The position numbers were made by a program, and so were the translations under genes. Below are positions 12,101 to 22,000 of a stretch of DNA of 64,000 nt, piece after piece. Position 1 is the first letter of the stretch. Each line of letters begins with the position of its first letter. The notes beneath the pieces are model-generated. The model searched no databases. It was not told the origin of the DNA and saw only the letters and a program-made list of their open reading frames with translations. This DNA is from Patella vulgata (lineage: Eukaryota > Mollusca > Gastropoda > Patellidae). The DNA lies in assembly GCF_932274485.2 (NCBI RefSeq), contig NC_065881.2, positions 76,448,702 to 76,512,701 on the forward strand, read 5' to 3'.

Positions 12101-13305
12101 TCATTTTTGTACACGCTTGCTAATTCTTTTTGTAAATGTATAGTCTGTTAATCTTAGAATGGACGAGGAATTATGTTAACGAAGTGTTGTATAGCAAGTG
12201 TTGTATAGCATGACGTTTATAAATATTTTACATTTATAGTATCTTTATATACATGTATGTCTTAAACAAATGTAGTAAAATTTTTTTGTACAAGCTAGGG
12301 GGTTTGGATGACCAAATTCTTATCGCTGGTGGGTTTGATCATAAGGTCTGTTATTGAGTTTACTGGCTTGATTTCGATTCCCCAGTTGTACGTGACAAGG
12401 AGTAGGGTCACCTGTCTAACCTCGTGGGTTTTCTCCGGGTCCTCCAACTGCTAAAGACCCGTATGCGCAAGTGAATTATTGAAATAAAATTGAACCATAT
12501 GTTAGTTCTGACCTTGTTTGTGTTGAGTGGGCGTTAAACCCCACTTCTCTTTCTCTCTTTGTACAAGCTTGCTTATTCTTTGTGTAAAAATAACTCTGTT
12601 AGTCTCAAAATGAAGGAAGAATTATGTTGAGAAGATGTTGTGTAGCATTTGGCATTTATAATTATTTTGAACACATAGTATCTTGCTTATTCTTCATGTA
12701 AAACACCTCTGTTAGTTTCAGAATGCTTGAGGGGTGTTGGATTGCTGAATGGTAAGCTCATGCGCACTGTATCAGAGGATCTGTCATTGAATCAACTGGC
12801 GCGGTTTCGATTCCCCGGTTGTATGTGACAAGGAGTAGCGTTGCCTGTCCAACCCCGTGGGTTTTCTTCAGGTCCTCTGGTTTCCTCCCACTGCTAAAGA
12901 CCCCAACGCGCAAACAAATTTTATTGAAATTAACTGGTGTGTGTTGAGTGGACGTTAAACCCTCTCTAAGAATGCTTGAAGAATTATGTTGACAAAGTGT
13001 TGTGTTTAGCAAAAAGTTTATGAATATTTTGTTCTTATTTCAGACATCACACCAAGGCTCTTAGATCCGTGACTTATCACAAACGTTATCCGTTATTTGC
13101 GTCGGCATCTGATGATCTGTCTGTGATTGTTTGTCATGGTATGGTCTATAGTGACTTATTACAGAATCCTCTTATAGTTCCTGTTAAAGTTTTACGGGGA
13201 CATAAAGCAGCTAAAGGACTGGGTGTTCTAGACTGTCAATTCCATCCATCACAACCATGGATCTTTACTGCTGGAGCTGATGGAACAATACGCCTTTATA
13301 CTTGA
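153..13305 (+). CDS. BOP1: BOP1 ribosome biogenesis protein, 3' fifteen exons (5' end outside window)
   Basis: BOP1 works with PES1 and WDR12 in the PeBoW complex, in pre-rRNA processing and 60S subunit maturation in the nucleolus. Coding exons read here: 153-356, 1938-2089, 2776-2890, 3901-4002, 4312-4425, 4876-4986, 5892-6050, 6829-6979, 8060-8192, 9120-9232, 9834-10027, 10514-10588, 11222-11324, 11746-11830, 13044-13305. All have AG/GT borders and phases that join without a break (690 codons plus TGA). Exon 1 here is an acidic Glu/Asp tract. The BOP1NT domain follows ([41 protein letters not shown]), then WD40 repeats ending [10 protein letters not shown]. Human BOP1 is about 746 residues, so only the extreme N-terminus and start codon are missing. 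Introns carry many SINEs. No damage is seen in the coding sequence. Confidence 0.96.
621..1023 (+). repeat. MITE-like element, copy 1 of an inverted pair
   Basis: About 400 bp in a BOP1 intron that recurs in reverse orientation at 7633-8036. Its ends are imperfect terminal inverted repeats of about 21 bp (TTAAAGGTACATCATGGGAGA at the right end, read inward; AAACATACATTATGCAAGAG at the left). No coding capacity is seen, so I call it a non-autonomous DNA element. The superfamily is not identified. Confidence 0.65.
1366..1712 (+). mobile_element. SINE-1, full-length (TTTCATT-tailed, tRNA-headed)
   Basis: The head resembles a tRNA (A-box-like 'cggtggctaagtggg', B-box-like 'gtttgatccctgc'). The body carries the diagnostic 'tgacaaggacagctgtct' and 'gtaaaagatccctt' blocks, and the end is 'ttaaaccccatttcatttca'. 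It lies in a BOP1 intron and serves as the plus-strand reference copy for this family. Confidence 0.85.
1754..1863 (+). mobile_element. SINE-1, 5'-truncated copy with target-site duplication
   Basis: The 3' third of SINE-1, diverged, flanked by the 13-bp direct repeat tctaacatcagga at 1741-1753 and 1864-1876. A truncated copy with its own target duplication indicates incomplete reverse transcription rather than later deletion. Confidence 0.75.
2570..2745. repeat. Dispersed repeat R3, copy 1
   Basis: Shares an ordered series of blocks (gatcaacgcgattgct, gacctcaat, gggatcaccc, cgattaaa, tcgtagcacgaa, cattaaa) with 54215-54300 and 59935-60112. Parts are self-complementary around the motif 'cacgatt..aatcgt'. 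Probably a decayed MITE, not assigned to a family. Confidence 0.5.
3094..3374 (+). mobile_element. SINE-2, full-length (CT-tailed, tRNA-headed)
   Basis: Reference copy for the second SINE family. It has the head 'ggccgaatggttaatgca', the middle blocks 'cgcctgtccaacccc' and 'gggttttctccgggtcctcc', the 3' block 'gctaaagacccctacgc', 'atgacctagtttgtgt' and 'ggacgttaaacccca', and a CT tail. It lies in a BOP1 intron. Confidence 0.85.
3412..3437. repeat. (TA)n microsatellite
   Basis: Thirteen or so uninterrupted TA units in a BOP1 intron. Confidence 0.9.
4663..4850. repeat. Compound minisatellite in BOP1 intron
   Basis: Two tandem copies of a unit containing 'aaaaatgagcaattcattt' are followed by four to five near-identical copies of a 23-bp unit containing 'gatccaaactatttgaaaat'. 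The array ends just before the BOP1 exon at 4876. Confidence 0.9.
5519..5862 (+). mobile_element. SINE-1, near full-length
   Basis: Head 'gagccacggtggct', B-box-like 'ttcgatcccggtg', and tail 'gttaaaccccatttcatttt'. It ends about 30 bp before the BOP1 exon at 5892. Confidence 0.8.
7070..7206 (+). mobile_element. SINE-2 3' fragment
   Basis: Carries the 3' blocks 'ttattgaaataaaatcaaac', 'gtggacgttaaaccccattt'. It is in the BOP1 intron after the exon at 6829-6979. Confidence 0.7.
7633..8036 (-). repeat. MITE-like element, copy 2 of an inverted pair
   Basis: Reverse-orientation copy of 621-1023, with terminal repeats TTAAAGATACGTTATGGGAGA and the inverted 'cataatgtatgtttaa'. Its right end lies only 23 bp from the BOP1 exon at 8060, so it abuts the polypyrimidine tract of that splice acceptor. 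Confidence 0.7.
8735..8981 (+). mobile_element. SINE-1 lacking a clear head
   Basis: Middle and 3' parts of SINE-1 (aggacagtgtctag, gtaaaagatcccttgacag, gccgctgtccaga, ttaaaccccatttcatttca) in a BOP1 intron. Confidence 0.75.
9405..9600 (+). repeat. Degenerate SINE-like repeat, paired with 10235-10410
   Basis: Shares 'gcttaattgtacagattt' and 'gtatatgtgtgaaattgtct' type blocks with 10235-10410 in the next BOP1 intron. The B-box-like 'gatttaaatccctgg' hints at a tRNA head. Its 3' part resembles an internal SINE-1 block. Confidence 0.45.
10235..10410 (+). repeat. Degenerate SINE-like repeat, second copy
   Basis: Counterpart of 9405-9600, with 'cttgattgtagagatttgaa' and 'gcgtatatgtgcgaaattgt'. 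The two copies flank the BOP1 exon at 9834-10027. Confidence 0.45.
10790..10885. repeat. Dispersed repeat shared with 41865-41990
   Basis: Begins 'attcacttgatttgatattt' and continues through 'tttttttgcaatgt' to a 'ggcacttactata' end. The same order of blocks is found inside the tandem array near 41.9 kb. Family unknown. Confidence 0.55.
11368..11612 (+). mobile_element. SINE-2, near full-length
   Basis: Diverged copy with head 'gaggggtagcgtggcttta', the 'gtcattgcctcaagtgg' block and a 'ggacgttaaaccctatctct' tail. It follows the BOP1 exon ending at 11324. Confidence 0.75.
12295..12562 (+). mobile_element. SINE-2 copy
   Basis: Blocks 'gtacgtgacaaggagtaggg', 'cgtgggttttctccgggtcc' and 'gggcgttaaaccccactt'. 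First of two SINE-2 copies in the last BOP1 intron. Confidence 0.8.
12729..12968 (+). mobile_element. SINE-2 copy
   Basis: Head 'gaggggtgttggattgctga', middle 'gtatgtgacaaggagtag', end 'gtggacgttaaaccctct'. Second SINE-2 in the last BOP1 intron, about 75 bp before the final exon. Confidence 0.8.
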
Positions 13306-14371
13306 AGTGATTTTCTTTCAATTGTACGAAGAAAACAATTTGTTTAATATTCAGTGTGGCATCGATAATATGGATTTTACCAACTAAAAATTTTGAAACT
13401 TTTCCGATGAATAAAATCATGAGATACTTTGTTTGAAGTATGTGGAGATTTATAAGGTATGAAAAGATGGCCTATGGGAAGAATGAAGCATATATAGACT
13501 TAGTCCTTGATAACCAGTCATATTATACATCATTGACCTAAGTAATCAAGATATGATTGATATTTTCTTGGCTTCCCAACAACAGAAGTTATACATTTCG
13601 TCTAAACAATATATTGTGTTATGATTTCTGATTGTCACTGTATTTTAAGGAATGATAATTTATTCCATATCTGCAAATATTTCATTATCTGGTTGTTAAA
13701 AGCCTCCTTAATCTTGTGAACATTGCCTCAAAAGTAATCACATACACCTTTCTATCGCTTTATAAATGTTGAATTGAAATTTTGGTCAATTTACCTGTTA
13801 GTACTTGTCTGTTAATGAGAAAGAAATAAGAAAATTGATTTTGTTGCATTACCTGTATATGTTTTTATGAAGAGTTTCCGAACTAAGATATTTCTATGCA
13901 AACAGTCAGTCAGGATGCCATTGCATGTTTATATTAGTGTTGGTGGTGTTACGAATGGTTTCTGGTAATCTGCTTCAAGAAGTCCCTTACTTGGTTTCCT
14001 AATTGTCAATAACTTGTCATTTATTTGATGATAAAATACAAAATACTTCATAGTTTTCATATGACAGTACAGCAAGAATAAATATTGTGATATATCATAA
14101 TAGGTAATCGACTCGTATTCTGTCCTAGTTCCAAATCAGGTGTTCAATAGCAGTTTGCACATGTCAGATTGATGTATGATGTACACATGTATGTTTTTGT
14201 CAAATTGTTGTTATATACATGTATATATATAGATAAATCACCATCCATCACCTGTAGGCATTTTATTTTTATGTCAGTAATATGTAAAATATGTAACCTG
14301 TAATACCATCTGTAATATAGAAAGCTCCAGACCAAATCTATATTTGATTATATTACTTTGACACAACTAAA
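13306..14371 (+). other. BOP1 3' UTR and flank
   Basis: AT-rich sequence after the BOP1 stop. AATAAA motifs are at about 13410-13415 and 14077-14082; the first, about 105 nt after the stop, is a plausible poly(A) signal. No other gene or repeat is recognised. Confidence 0.55.
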
Positions 14372-14643
14372 CATGTTGGATGGCTGAATGGTTAGCATGT
14401 ACGCGCTGTATCATAAAGTCTGTCATTGAGTCAACTGGTGTGGTTTTGATTTCCTGGTTGTACCTGACAAGGAGTAGGGTCGCCTGTCCAACCTCATGGT
14501 TTTTTCTGGGTCCTCCGGTTTCCTCCCACTGCTAAATACCCCTACGCTCAAGCGAATTATGGAAATAAAATTGAACCATATGTTAGCCCCGAAATGACCT
14601 AGTTTTTGTTGAGTGGACGTTAAGTCCAATTTCTCTCTCTCTC
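14372..14643 (+). mobile_element. SINE-2, full-length
   Basis: Complete copy from 'gttggatggctgaatggtta' to the CT tail, in the space between the convergent BOP1 and GALC genes. Confidence 0.85.
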
Positions 14644-15090
14644 AATTTCAGGTATTTGTTCTAGCTTCAAATGTTACATAAACTATTATTTAGACATTTA
14701 TTAACAAGACAAGCCCATAATCAACTGTCTAGATATTGAATGGATTAGAATCATGTTGCCATATAATGATAAAATGGATAATTAAGGGGGTGCTCCATTG
14801 TCAAATCGGAATGTGCTGAATTGACGGAATTGCAATCACGTGTGCTAACCTTATTTACATCTCGCCGACCTTGACAAAAAATTGAGCTGGCCTTAACAAA
14901 TAGATTTAGCCGTTAATGATCTGGGTGCCAATTATGACAGGATATGGATTAATAGGCACTTGATAACACCCACCTAGTTCACATCCAGGGCACCCAATTA
15001 GATCAAAATATTATTTGTAAACCGTACAGACCCCCATATGCGTGAAGGCCATGTCCCAACTCATTACAATATACTGTCTGTGACGATAAT

Positions 15091-15217
15091 CCGGTTGCCT
15101 CCCACTGCTAAAGACCCCTACGCGCAAGCGAATTATTGAAATAAAATTTAACCATATGTTAGTCTCGAAATGACCTAGTTTGTGTCGAGTGGACGTTAAA
15201 CCCCATTTCTCTCTTTA
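15091..15217 (+). mobile_element. SINE-2, 5'-truncated, with target-site duplication
   Basis: The 3' half of SINE-2, flanked by tgacgataat at 15081-15090 and 15218-15227. Confidence 0.8.
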
Positions 15218-15301
15218 TGACGATAATTAAAAGAACTTGATAGCCTTTTAAATACTTATAGTATTATAGACGAAAGGCTAAAACACATTTTTCCCGGAGG
15301 T

Positions 15302-15482
15302 ACCCACGGTGGCTCACTAACCACGACCCTTGTGTTGGCCGAGAAAGTTCATTGGTATTTTCCGACGTGGTTCCTCCATGTCAAGGCTGTTTCGGCCAAA
15401 TGTCCCTCATAGTACACTGCACGGCGTATGTCCGTCTTCATTAGCCCAGTCGGAGTATGACATTGAACGTAATTTCATTTCC
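15302..15482 (+). mobile_element. SINE-1, internally shortened, with target-site duplication
   Basis: Has the SINE-1 head (cacggtggctcacta) joined to its 3' half, flanked by 'tttcccggaggt' around 15290-15301 and 15483-15494. Confidence 0.75.
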
Positions 15483-15502
15483 TTTCCCGGAGGTCATTGA
15501 TG

Positions 15503-15570
15503 CGGCCAATATTTTTATTCGAACAGATTAAATATCCAAACGGTTTTAAATGAAGATATTTTATTAAGTA
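15503..15570. repeat. Duplicate of the GALC 3' UTR segment
   Basis: About 68 bp that closely matches 16024-16091 just downstream of the GALC stop, including the reverse-complement poly(A) signal inside 'ggccaatatttttattc'. The two copies are separated by a SINE-1 inserted between them. Confidence 0.7.
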
Positions 15571-15620
15571 TGACGTCAAACCCCATTTCGTTTCCTTTCC
15601 AGGAGGTTATTGATGTGGAA

Positions 15621-15945
15621 ATGAAATGGGGTTTAAAGTCCTACTGTTCTGCTCCGAACTGGGCTAATGAAGACGGGCATACGCCATACAGTGTGCTTCG
15701 GCCTACTCTTATATCGAATTCCAACTGTCAAGGGATCTTTTACGTGCACGCCAATGTGTACACGGGACCTCGGTTTTTGGTCCCATCCGAACGACTAGAC
15801 AGCTGTCCTTGTCAGGCCCTCCTTCCTGCATCACTGAGGAGGGCCGGAAAATGTGGATGAACTTTCTCAGCCAATGCAGGGATCGAACACCCGACCTCCA
15901 GGCTAGCGAGGCAGCGTCTTACCCACTTAGCCACCGTGATCCACC
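15621..15945 (-). mobile_element. SINE-1, full-length, reverse, with target-site duplication
   Basis: Reverse copy beginning 'atgaaatggggttta' and ending in the head 'cttagccaccgtgatcc'. It is flanked by attgatgtggaa (15609-15620) and atcgatgtggaa (15946-15957), which differ at one base. Confidence 0.85.
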
Positions 15946-16033
15946 ATCGATGTGGAAGAAAAAGGAACGGAACAGATCTGAATTTTAATCGGGTTGATGG
16001 ACAGAAAGAAAAGTTAAACCAGTGGCCAATATT

Positions 16034-16039
16034 TTTATT
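16034..16039 (-). terminator. Candidate GALC poly(A) signal
   Basis: AATAAA on the minus strand, about 55 nt after the GALC stop codon. A second identical motif sits in the duplicated segment at 15503-15570. Confidence 0.55.
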
Positions 16040-16092
16040 CAAACAGAATAAATATAAAAAAGTTTTTCTTTAAAGATATATTATTAAGTAAA

Positions 16093-19000
16093 CTACTGTG
16101 GGTGACCAGGAAGCCGACCTCCTGGAACAGCTTCTATTTTTAAATTGTCAAATTTAGCCAATCCGTATGGACGTGTACCAAAACCCACAAAACCATTAAC
16201 AATCTCATCAGGAAACCTCACAACAAACAATGTCTTGTTATTCAGATAACCAGTAGCTAGGTCATTCTGTAAAAAAAAAAAAATGTTAATGGTCCCCAGT
16301 AACACAGAATCGGTTTACCGAACTATAATTACGGACATAACGACCAACCAAAGCTTAACCTAGGCGGCTACCTCTATTCGGAATGACGCCTTAACATTCT
16401 GTATCTTAACAATAATTACAATTTTTCTAATCTGAATTAATACTTCTGGAGTTCATATGCAGTATGAAGAATTTAAGGGAAGGTCAGGAACGACTAAACT
16501 GAAAATGGATTTAACGCTCTTTCTGCATGACCAAGGAAAAGCCATGCTGAAACACCCCAAAGCGACCACACATTTACTGAGCGGGCGTAATACTCGCCGA
16601 GCCACCGTGGCTCAACACGATGATGAGCCGCAAGAAATAATGGCTATTATTTTGTAATGAAGTGTTTATCAACAGTTAGAATAATTGTCATCTAGTGTAA
16701 TATCGGATGATGCGATCTGATATTGTTACCAATAATGGAAATCGTGGCCTTGGCGTAGATGTAGTGTGTGGCATTGAGTAGAATGATACCGTACCCTCAT
16801 AAACTAACAATTCTTGTACTTCTTACCTTAACAGTCAGTTTCATGTTAGTAAACGTATCTTGTGATACAGGATCAATTTCCCCACCGGCAATTTTTCTTT
16901 TATGCACTAAAACATATAATGTTAAAATTCTAAAATTATTTCGACAAAACAAAATTCGACACACATCCTGCGAAAGTATAGTCAAAATAGGATTACCCTT
17001 GGACTTACTATATAAAAATAAGCAGTGAATATCGCAAAAAGTATTTTTATTTTTCCTTATCAATCCGTTTTAATCTGGCAACACTAAACGTGACACCCCT
17101 ACCCACAAGAGTTTCACAGAAACGCTTGCATCTGGAGAAAAAAGGAAGCATAGACTGTGTCGGACCTTGACAGTCTGTTCTAAAGTTTAACAATTAAATA
17201 AATGCTAATCTTTATAGCCCCCCCCCCCCCACAAACACACACACCTGACTTTATATAGAAGTAATAAGGCATCTGGGGAAGAAATCAGGCAGTCTCAGGC
17301 CTGGATAATCTGTTCTAAAGATTAACAAAATCCAAAATCACCTTAAGCAGACCCAAGAAATGCAACCATAATGATTTTAAAATGAAAACTTACCGAATCC
17401 TTCGAAAACAGAAAACCGTCCTTCTTTAGGATATAAGTAGAAATACAGTCCTAGTGCCTTAGGCGCTCTACAACCTCCCAGATTAATTCTGGCACCAACA
17501 TAAACACCATCTGTTGTGTTTACTCCTGACACCAATACGTCTATACTTATTGATATATCTGTCCTAAAAATTTCACAAATATGGTTATTATCTAATAGGT
17601 CTGACAGTACACCATAGATGTCACTAAATTTGAATTCATCTTCAGTTAAAGATTTTTCTTATTTTAAAAATCACGATCATCTCGACGTAATGATCATTAA
17701 GCCGGATTGAAGCATTACTACCAATAGTATCAAATCTCTCCATATCTGAATCTGTTGCCAAGACAGTATTAGGAATGATAATAGGATACTACTTACCAGT
17801 CGTAGCTGCCAACTAGATTAAGGGATGTATTAAAAGAATCTACACCACAGTTAATAACTGGTTGTGATAGAACCATCTGCTGTAGAACTTTATTACCATT
17901 ATGATCAACTACTTCAAATGCGCCGGTCTGCTGAGCTAAATTATACGCATCTCCATTAATATCATAACCTGAAAAAGCAGCCAAACCTGTATATGCTTAA
18001 AAAGACTAGACCTCTTCGATCTTGGTAAAACAATTGTATACCTTTTGTAGGATGACTATAATAGGCCTATGTCTTTTTTGTAAATATTTCGTTTATAGAT
18101 AAAGCCAGACATAGCAATTTTCCGATCCTCTGTCAACACCCATTAAGCCGAAATTTGAACTTAAATGAGTAAATAAGCCGACTTTTCGTCAAAAATTCAA
18201 AGCACACATATCCCACAAGACTACCCCAAATAAACAATTCAAAACTTGATTATGGCATATCAAAAGGTTTGGAGCCAAATTTTTGTTGGTTTTTGCGCGA
18301 ATCCGTCAGGGTTATACTTAGGATTAAGGTGCGCTTTTGATAAGAATTATTTTAAAAAATTACAAATTGGAATAAACGCTGATAATGTACCTTCAAAGTC
18401 TTCAGTATAAGGAAGTGGGAATGATTTAGAAATTGGCGATTCTGGGTAAGACCCTTTCACTCCAGTATCAACAGTTGTTAAAGTGATGACTTCATCAACA
18501 CCAACATCCAATGATACCATACCATTAACCACCTTAAAGATATTAAGACATTTGTAGGGGTTCTTTGTATTAAAATAATTTTTTAAAAAAAAACCCACAT
18601 ACCCAGTACAATTTATTTTATCAAATTTAAAACATGGCGATATTTTCGGCGAAAACACCACGTAATATATCCCGGCAGTTGGTTAACGGAAACGCCACTG
18701 TCCGTGCATAATTTACCCCAAAGCACACTGCATTCCGAATGCTGGTCTTCATTAGCTCAATTGGTGCAAAAACATAGCACGGTAAACTCTATTTCATATT
18801 CAGATATTTCCCACTATTGAATGCATTAAAATTACAGTTACCTGTAGTGGTGTTTCTTTTATGAAGAAAGTCGAATTTTTCAAGTAAAATCCTGGTTTAC
18901 TGTGCCATACGTTTAATTGTTTGATATTTGCCTGGAAAGGAATTGGAAGGTTTAGTTCAGGACACAAACAATTATTTTCCAAAATAAGAGAGAAAGAAGT

Positions 19001-22000
19001 GTGTGATAGTAGCGGTAGTGGGGTGAACGTCCAATCAGCCCAGCAGTGGGATGAAACAAAAGAATCCAGAGAAACCTTATGGCTTTTACCCATCGGGCAG
19101 GAATGGTCTCATAGAGAATGCCTGTGTGTATGGTAGGATGTGGGTCCCCAAAAGATGTTAATGTTCAGGGATGGTCTCAAAGAGAATACCTGTGTGAGTT
19201 TGGTAGGCTTGGGAACCCCACAAGATGTAAAAGTTCTCCAGTAGTTAGGGGTCCTCTCTTTCCATTTGCTGGCACATTTTAGTCTAGAATTTACATTGTT
19301 TGTTGATGAATTGGTGAGACTGTCACGCGGTAAATCTGTGCATAAACTAAAGCAACAAGGTATACTACCGACCTAAGAAATAAGGAATCTGAATACGAGA
19401 GAAATGTTACTTGACAAAGGACAATATACAAGTGTCGATTGATGCCCACACCCTCCTACTTACGTATGATCCATTAAGTTGAAAACTAAAAGACTGTGGT
19501 CTAACTTGGTAACTAGGTAGACCAGGTCTGATACAGATAGAATGATCATGGGTCTGAAATATAAAATACAAGTCCGGTAAAACGCTCTAATGTTGGTGAT
19601 GCAACAGGTTTAATTTCATTTAATTCCAGAAATTAGAAATATTTCAGCAGATTTCTCATATTATACTTTTGTTTACATTACTGGATGAACTGTCATTTAA
19701 TCTAAGTGGGAGGGCGGGGAGGGTGGCCGAATGGTCATCGCGTGCGCGCTGCATCACAAGGTTTGTACGTGACAAGGAGTAGGGTCGCCTGTCCAACCTC
19801 GTGGGTTTTCTGCGGGTCCTCCGGTTTACTCCAACGGCAAGAGAATTATTGAAATAATATTGAACCACATGTTAGCCCCGAAATAACCTAGTTTGTGTCG
19901 AGTGGACGTTACCCGCCCCCCCCCCCCCTCTAAATATAAAATCTACACATATTTACCATAGTTTCAATGACAATAGTTAGCTGTTTTCTGTCTGGAGATG
20001 TGAGAGCTACGTAACTACCACCGTTGTCAAGCAAACCCACTCCATGATCATGATGAAGGTAGTCCCAGCCAATATCAGTAAATTGGGTTGTGTGAGCTGA
20101 AGAAAAAGGAAAAACAACCAGGTAATACTACCTTTAAATTCTGATAACGTTGTAGCAGCCCAATGCGTTGAAAATATGACAAATAAATATGACATATCAA
20201 AACAATGATTTTCTGTTGTTGTGATCCTTGAAGAAACTGTGAAATTCTCAATTTTACACATACATTAAACTAACCAGTTATCCAGATTGGTGATTTGACT
20301 TCATAATGTCCGCTCCAGGGTTCCATGGCGGTCATTAACCCCTGCTCATAGAAGGGGAGGGGAAAATAATAACTGGCTATAAGATTCCATGAGACGGTCC
20401 TAAATCAAACAAGATAAAAATGAAAATTAATCTACATTTGACATGAACGAAGCGTTTTTTTTTCTTAGGATGTATTATAACTTGTATAGAATAACTTTCT
20501 AAATGCTGAAAGAGGTACTGTTTTGGAACATATAATACTCACGCTGTCATCAAACCATTAACATAATTCTGGTTTAAAATCTACAATATAAATAATTCAA
20601 TATATTGATATGCATATGAAGTATTTTACCCACCCTAACAACTGGAGTACTTAACCTAATCTAGCAAATGCAATGCTTTAGCCAACCTAGTCTAGTGTCT
20701 GAAATCTTTTAGTCTAGCATATGTATCTGAAATGTTTTAGCCACTCTAGTCTAGAAACTGACATGTTTTAGTCAATCTAGTGAAAAGTTTAAACCACCCT
20801 AGTCTAGCAACTGAAATGCTATAACCACTTTTGCATCGGGACTGTTTTACGCATTACATGACCATAACCAAGCATCTGAGCAGTTTCAGTCCCAAATAGT
20901 TTATCAACTCTATCTAGCATCTGGAATGTTTCATTCCCAATTATTTAATACACAGCCATAACCTACCATCTGACCAATTAAACAACCCTAATCTAGCAAC
21001 TGAAATGCTATAACCACTCTTGCATCGGGACTGTTGTATTACATGACCATAACCAAGCATTTCAGCAGTTTCAGTCCCAAACATTTAATCAACAACTCTA
21101 TCTAGCATCTGAATAGTTTCATTCCAAACCATTAAATCCACAACCATAATCTAGCATCTGAACAGTTTAAACCCACACCGCATCCTATCTCCGACTGCTA
21201 CGTATGCTAAACTAGCATCTAAAGAACACTATGATCTAATTTTAATCAGATCAGCTTTATTCCACAAATAAGTCACTACTTCTGGCAGGTTTTATTCCAC
21301 CTACACATCTATCCAGCATTTAGTATTCCGCATCTACTATTCTAGACCACTTAAAGCGATCTTATATACTTACCCTAGCCCAGCAGCCGCCACCAACTTC
21401 ATCGTTAAAGGTACTATAATCAGCGGACGCCCACAACGTTTTGTTAGTTTTCACTGCAGAATCGGTGCTAAAGGTTCCGGGAAAATGAGCTCTGGTAGAA
21501 ATTAAACAAAAGTAAAATTTACATTTCCTGAAGCATAGTGATCTGGATTGGAATTGCTTGGCCTATCTGCCACGCCATGACTCCTGGACATTTTCTGAGG
21601 AATTGAGATCTGGATTTGAATTGCCTGGCCTATCTACCACACGACTCGTGGACTAAAGCAGGACAGGAACACGCATGTCTATCTCAAGTTTGTATGCCTA
21701 CGTACCTTACCCCAACATTTCCATGGAAGCAAACCTATTTAACTACAGAGCAAATAACTCACCCGATAACAGAAACTGCCTTTGCTAAATCAGGATCCTT
21801 TAAAATATCGTCTGCTATATCCCAGTGATTATCAGAACCAAGAATCATGGTGTTATTAAAACCAGCTGCATCTAACATACTACGAAAAATCTGTTAATGG
21901 ACAAAGCAAAGATGAAACATCGGCTGTAGATAGGGGTAGATTAAGGGACAGACAGATTAAGGAGACCCTCCTTATTAATTCAAGCCATACAAATAAACAC

